This document shows, piece after piece, positions 62,883 through 64,000 of a stretch of 64,000 nucleotides of DNA. Source of the stretch: Bacteroidales bacterium (lineage in GTDB: Bacteria > Bacteroidota > Bacteroidia > Bacteroidales > UBA12077). Position 1 is the stretch's first letter, and the number at the start of each line of letters is the position of its first letter. A program made the position numbers and the translations under genes. Location: assembly GCA_018334675.1 (NCBI GenBank), contig JAGXLL010000008.1:1-64000 (forward strand). The letters run 5' to 3'. The notes beneath the pieces were generated by a model. It was not told where the DNA came from. It searched no databases and saw only the letters and a list, made by a program, of their open reading frames with translations.

Positions 62883-63077
62883 TTGAAAAAAATGTTCGAA
62901 AAATTTAGTGGGGAAAACATCAAGGACCACATCGTCCGCATCGCCAACCATATCTTCAGCAAGTTTGGATTCAAAAAGACGACCATCGACGATATTGCCC
63001 AAACCCTTGGGAAGGGCCTCTCACTGAAAGAAAAAGTAGCCCTGGCCAAAGAAACCGACCGGGTGTGCAGAAGGTGA
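62883..63077 (+). pseudogene. Truncated TetR-family regulator (N-terminal DNA-binding part only)
   Basis: [28 protein letters not shown], then canonical ligand domain absent and early stop. Confidence 0.65.
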
Positions 63078-63379
63078 TGGCCGCACAGTTCGAATCCTTC
63101 AAGGATCCTTTCATCATCATGATCGCCAAGCTCGAAGAAAACGGCCTAGAGGATTACCAGATCATTGAACAGGTACCCGCCAAAAATGTGCGGGGAGCCC
63201 CACGGCTCAACACAGCCGTATGGCCCAGCCACAATTCATCTATCCTGCTTCAGCTCAGCGATGATCAAAATGCCCGCAAAATACTGGAGGTGGTCCGGGA
63301 CTTCAACCACAAGGCCTACAACGAAAATGAACGGGTCACTGCCTGCAGCTGGACCCTGGATGACTATTTTTTTGAATAA
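63065..63379 (+). CDS. PG0541-type transporter-associated PII-like protein, N-terminus uncertain
   Basis: [59 protein letters not shown]. Confidence 0.6.
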   Translation: MQKVMAAQFESFKDPFIIMIAKLEENGLEDYQIIEQVPAKNVRGAPRLNTAVWPSHNSSILLQLSDDQNARKILEVVRDFNHKAYNENERVTACSWTLDDYFFE

Positions 63380-63392
63380 AAATCCAGTAAAA

Positions 63393-63467
63393 ATCCAGCG
63401 CTTAGCGCAGCGCTAAGCGTTGGATCTGTTCGTTTCCGGACATTTTTCAGCGCTGCGCTAAGCGCTG
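63393..63467. repeat. AGCGCTTAGCGC palindrome family, copies P6a/P6b with GTTCG mini-hairpin between
   Basis: ATCCAGCGCTTAGCGC-A-GCGCTAAGCGTTGGAT, TGTTCGTTTCCGGACA, CAGCGCTGCGCTAAGCGCTG. Confidence 0.93.
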
Positions 63468-63508
63468 ATTTTTTTATTACTTTTGCCTCGCATTTGTTTG
63501 GCAAGACT

Positions 63509-64000
63509 ATGAAAACCATATTCATCACTTCCACCGGCCGCACAGGGACAGACTTTTTCACCACCCTGTTCAACGAGTATGTGGACAATGCCTGGAGCAT
63601 GCATGAGCCCAGGCCTGCCTTCAGAAGGCGCAGCCACCAGCTGATCACCCGCAGGCCCACCCTCTTCGAGAAACATTATTTCCGGTTGCCCAGGATCAAA
63701 AGACACCGCAAGCGGGCAGAGGAATGGTACGTGGAAACCAATTACCACCTGGCAGCGGCCATCGACTTTCTGAGGGAGGTTTTCCCCGAAGGATCGGTCG
63801 TCCATGTGATACGCGACGGAAGGTCGGTGGTCACCTCCTGGCTGAACAAATACCGGTACATCACCAACAATCATCTCCTGCCCGAACATGTGGAGGACAG
63901 ACAGGCACAGGAGCTCTGGGATAAGTGGAACCCCGTGCAGAAACTGGCCTGGTACTGGAAAACCATCAACCTGATGGCTGTGAGCAAACATCCCGATATA
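63509..64000 (+). CDS. Sulfotransferase-family protein, 3' end beyond window
   Basis: MKTIFITSTGRTGTDFFTTLFN (PAPS loop-like) and VVHVIRDGRSVVTSW; absent from ORF track because open at the edge. Confidence 0.75.
   Translation, partial: MKTIFITSTGRTGTDFFTTLFNEYVDNAWSMHEPRPAFRRRSHQLITRRPTLFEKHYFRLPRIKRHRKRAEEWYVETNYHLAAAIDFLREVFPEGSVVHVIRDGRSVVTSWLNKYRYITNNHLLPEHVEDRQAQELWDKWNPVQKLAWYWKTINLMAVSKHPDI

Overview
This is a roughly 64 kb chromosomal window from a Bacteroidota bacterium. The lineage call rests on a T9SS PorQ gene, a Bacteroidota-type promoter (TTG-N19-TAnnTTTG), bTHX, a KamA-family protein and ExbB/ExbD genes. Most of the window is housekeeping: bcp, ldh, ribD, prmC-recX, prfB with its programmed +1 frameshift, class I and class II fumarases, priA, an ATP-type and a PPi-type phosphofructokinase, cmk-porQ, aroB, two PLP racemases, tRNA-Ser(GGA), ansA-tatD, gdhA, dprA, sigma-70, an NAD-linked formate dehydrogenase set with a WtpA-like binding protein, methylmalonyl-CoA mutase, purQ, folA and thyA. 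No CRISPR array, prophage or intact transposon was seen. The most unusual signal is two dispersed structured repeat families. (1) A roughly 70-105 bp 5'-leader element, ATGAAAC-[variable hairpin]-GTTnCAnnTGaCCA-AT-rich-start codon, occurs five times. It ends at the start codon of priA, an alanine/ornithine racemase, fdhA (tandem) and purQ, and both stems show compensatory changes between copies. (2) A palindrome family, AGCGCTTAGCGCAGCGCTAAGCGCT, lies at 3' gene ends, often beside a GTTCG-TTNT-CGAAC mini-hairpin. Two loci look eroded: a GH13_18 glycosidase lacking its nucleophile segment, and a truncated TetR regulator running into a PII-like PG0541 gene. All calls come from reading the sequence; no database or folding program was run.
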